Source: Oscillospiraceae bacterium
GTDB taxonomy: Bacteria > Bacillota > Clostridia > Oscillospirales > Acutalibacteraceae
DNA: 44,513 nt
Assembly: GCA_015066465.1 (NCBI GenBank)
Contig: SVOI01000014.1
Span: 1 to 44,513, forward strand
Reading direction: 5' to 3'
Shown here: one piece after another, positions 42,896 to 44,513 of the stretch
How the letters are laid out: every line of letters starts with the position of its first letter
Position numbering within the stretch: position 1 is the first letter of the stretch
Notes under the pieces: model-generated
The model's database searches: none
Told to the model about the DNA's origin: nothing
What the model saw: only the letters and a program-made list of their open reading frames with translations
Translations under genes and position numbers: made by a program

Positions 42896-43606
42896 TTATT
42901 CAATATATTCGTGTTTCGTTGGTTCGTAATTACTGTTATCATATTTTGAATACTTTTCTGATTTTTCATCAGAATTATTAGAATCAGTTTCATATTCAGC
43001 AGGTTTATCACAAATAGCATCTTTCAAAATTGTTTCTAAAGCTTCATATTCTGAATATTCACCTAAACTTGCAAGAACAAAGGCGTTACGTACATAACCC
43101 GCGTTTGCAGAAATAAGTTCCTGATCAAAGAAAAATCCGTAATGCTCTACAAAGAAAGTTATTAGCATAACCACAGTACGAGTGTTGCCCTCACGGAATG
43201 GATGTACTTGCCAGATGGCAGGGAACAGTCTTGTTACTTTTTCGGCAAACTCATCTTTTGATAATTTTGACCAGTTTACTTTATTTATATTTTTCCACGC
43301 TTTATTTAAATCTCGTTCAATATCGTTAGCATTAGAATACCAGACACTTGCGCCTGCAAGAATTTTTTCTCTTTTTTGAATGTTGATTTTTCTGAATTCA
43401 CCGGCCCATTCATATACATCACCAAATAATTCTTTATGAATAAAAGAAATGCCGCCCACAGAAAAATCAGAAAAACCATTTTCATACAACAACATCATAT
43501 TAGCACGCGATAATTCGGCTTCAGCTAAATCTAATTCTTTTTCATCTGTAATCCCAAGCAAATTTTTGAGAACCGAACTGTTTTCTTGTAAATATAAATC
43601 AGTCAT
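42896..43606 (-). CDS. Fic-family toxin with a variant active-site motif
   Basis: 236 aa. Fic core with VYEWAGEFRKINIQK, a flap region, and an active site H135-PFREGNTRTVV. The family consensus HxFx(D/E)GNGRxxR has Gly at the place of T142 and a second Arg at the place of V146; the catalytic His and first Arg remain. The C-terminal 40 residues are acidic/polar and probably disordered. Its ATG is 2 nt after the stop of a VbhA-like antitoxin gene, so they are coupled. It likely modifies a cell target with AMP, or has a changed donor specificity. Confidence 0.88.
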   Translation of the reverse strand: MTDLYLQENSSVLKNLLGITDEKELDLAEAELSRANMMLLYENGFSDFSVGGISFIHKELFGDVYEWAGEFRKINIQKREKILAGASVWYSNANDIERDLNKAWKNINKVNWSKLSKDEFAEKVTRLFPAIWQVHPFREGNTRTVVMLITFFVEHYGFFFDQELISANAGYVRNAFVLASLGEYSEYEALETILKDAICDKPAEYETDSNNSDEKSEKYSKYDNSNYEPTKHEYIE

Positions 43607-43608
43607 AA

Positions 43609-43788
43609 TTATACCTTCTTATGAGCAGCTATAAGTGCAGATTTCATTTCTGCTCCAGAGATTTCACCATTTGCCCATTTATCTGAAAGTTCTATAGCGT
43701 ATTGTGAAACAGGAACGCCTTCAATTTTATTTAAAGCATTTGCCACTTTAACAGCATTTAATCTTTTTAAGCGTTGATTTGGTGACAT
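43609..43788 (-). CDS. VbhA-like antitoxin of the Fic protein
   Basis: 59 aa from the ATG at 43788 (MSPNQRLKRLNAVKV), with AAGGAG 8 nt upstream. The layout VANALNKIEGVPVSQYAIELSDKWANGEISGAEM matches VbhA-type antitoxins, which place an inhibitory Glu into the Fic ATP pocket. The Glu-Gly pair (IEG) is kept, but the Ser/Thr normally four residues before it is Leu. Directly upstream of and coupled to the fic gene, the usual order for this class I pair. Confidence 0.82.
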   Translation of the reverse strand: MSPNQRLKRLNAVKVANALNKIEGVPVSQYAIELSDKWANGEISGAEMKSALIAAHKKV

Positions 43789-43885
43789 AGTTATCACTCC
43801 TTATATCTGTAATTTTACCATAAAGCAAAATTAAATTCAATAGGGGTATAGTGTCAAAATCTTTAACGCATCAAACAAAGAAAAG

Positions 43886-43912
43886 GAGCAGAGATTTAAA
43901 AATTCTCTGCTC
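43886..43912. terminator. Terminator hairpin spanning the stop codon of the metallophosphoesterase gene
   Basis: The arms GAGCAGAGA (43886-43894) and TCTCTGCTC (43904-43912) with A/T-rich loop. The stop codon (43896-43898) lies in the loop, and the last codons are in one arm. Confidence 0.65.
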
Positions 43913-44471
43913 TGTATTTTTCTGCGCCATTTATTATTGTTTCAAGTGGTTGTGGTCGGTAGTTCATATAACTGAGCATACAACCACAGTTATAAATCTG
44001 CGCTGTGTAATCTTCGTTTTCGGATTTTCGTTTTGCAATTTGTCGTTCGTTTTCTTCTGTTCCGTAATTTTTATGTAAATGACCGTGAAGCATAATTTTA
44101 GTTTTATCTGTGTCACCGTCGAAATCTAAAATAGGGTAGTGCGAGAGTAAAACAGTCTTGTCACCATCAGTAATAGTCATCTGCTTTTGAATGTCCACAA
44201 AAAGCTTTCTTATATCGGCAGTGTAATGCTCTGCATCGTGGTTGCCAATAATTAAAACCTTGTTGCCGTTAAGCTCTGAAACAAGTCTTTTCGTCTCACG
44301 CCTGTCCCAGCAAAAGTCACCTAAAATATATACAGTGTCATTTTCTGTAACAACTTCGTTCCAGTTGTCAATCAACGCCCATTCCATCTCGGTAACGTCA
44401 TTAAACGGACGCTCATCTAAATCAATAATCGCCCTGTGCCCAAAATGTAAGTCTGAAATATAATAGTTCAT
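43896..44471 (-). CDS. Small calcineurin-like metallophosphoesterase
   Basis: 191 aa. Complete metal site: D7 and H9 (SDLHFGH), D52 (LGDFCWD), N77-H78-D79 (GNHD), H111 (LSHYP), H131 and H133 (HGHLH). This is the compact YfcE/phage-type phosphoesterase form, typically acting on phosphodiesters or cyclic nucleotides; the substrate is unknown. GGGAG lies about 7 nt before the ATG. No partner gene in the window. Confidence 0.92.
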   Translation of the reverse strand: MNYYISDLHFGHRAIIDLDERPFNDVTEMEWALIDNWNEVVTENDTVYILGDFCWDRRETKRLVSELNGNKVLIIGNHDAEHYTADIRKLFVDIQKQMTITDGDKTVLLSHYPILDFDGDTDKTKIMLHGHLHKNYGTEENERQIAKRKSENEDYTAQIYNCGCMLSYMNYRPQPLETIINGAEKYRAENF

Positions 44472-44513
44472 ATCGTTCTCCCTTTGCTTATTGAAATAAA
44501 TTTAACATAAAAC

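Overview
The window looks like chromosomal DNA of a low-GC Gram-positive bacterium, most likely an uncultured gut or rumen Clostridia of the Oscillospirales/Ruminococcus type. The grounds are AT-rich codon use, strong AGGAGG ribosome binding sites, a T-box leader on pheST, IreB, a dockerin on a BspA-type leucine-rich-repeat surface protein, and several plant- or mucin-glycan enzymes. No rRNA, tRNA, CRISPR array or prophage was seen. Only the left edge touches a possible transposase (the first 14 codons of one).

Layout. (1) 1-4950, minus strand: a transposase-like start, then a T-box-controlled pheS-pheT unit followed by ireB and a small conserved gene. A 277-bp structured element with 27-bp inverted ends sits between the T-box and pheS. 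(2) 5150-8300, minus: a lone type IV pilin and a secreted beta-helix protein. (3) 8460-12220: a TIM-barrel sugar isomerase, a small membrane protein, and two small divergent regulator/partner pairs (RHH and XRE) with visible operators. (4) 12280-15780, minus: a translationally coupled flavin desaturase / iron-sulfur reductase pair and a YdcF-like protein. (5) 15960-20790, plus: a four-gene run of YhhN, AlaX, purple-acid-phosphatase-like and MBL-fold genes. (6) 21140-25850: the dockerin/LRR surface protein, convergent with a TlpA-CcdA thiol redox pair. (7) 26030-32090: an MFS transporter plus GH106-like enzyme, facing a GH95 fucosidase. (8) 32340-41100: a Fic protein with its own HTH, then a type I restriction-modification operon in the unusual order hsdR - DUF4062 - hsdS - membrane protein - hsdM. 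(9) 41190-44470, minus: a GH5 enzyme bounded by direct repeats, a VbhA-Fic toxin-antitoxin pair and a metallophosphoesterase.

Two things stand out. First, the type I RM operon has two extra genes in the middle of it, a DUF4062 (TIR-like/STAND-associated) protein and a three-TM membrane protein. This is a plausible composite defence locus. Second, most 3' gene ends from 1 to 25 kb carry the same kind of mosaic element. It consists of short arrays of 7-nt repeats (GTGCTGA, GCAGAAT, AACTAAM or TGACCAC types), a small AAGCC-NNNN-GGCTT hairpin, and a long near-perfect hairpin with A/T flanks that would act as a bidirectional terminator. Copies at different loci are identical over 40-50 nt including the loops, so they have been copied. 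At several genes the element also supplies the last codons and the stop codon.

All calls come from reading the sequence and from memory of protein families. No database search was run.
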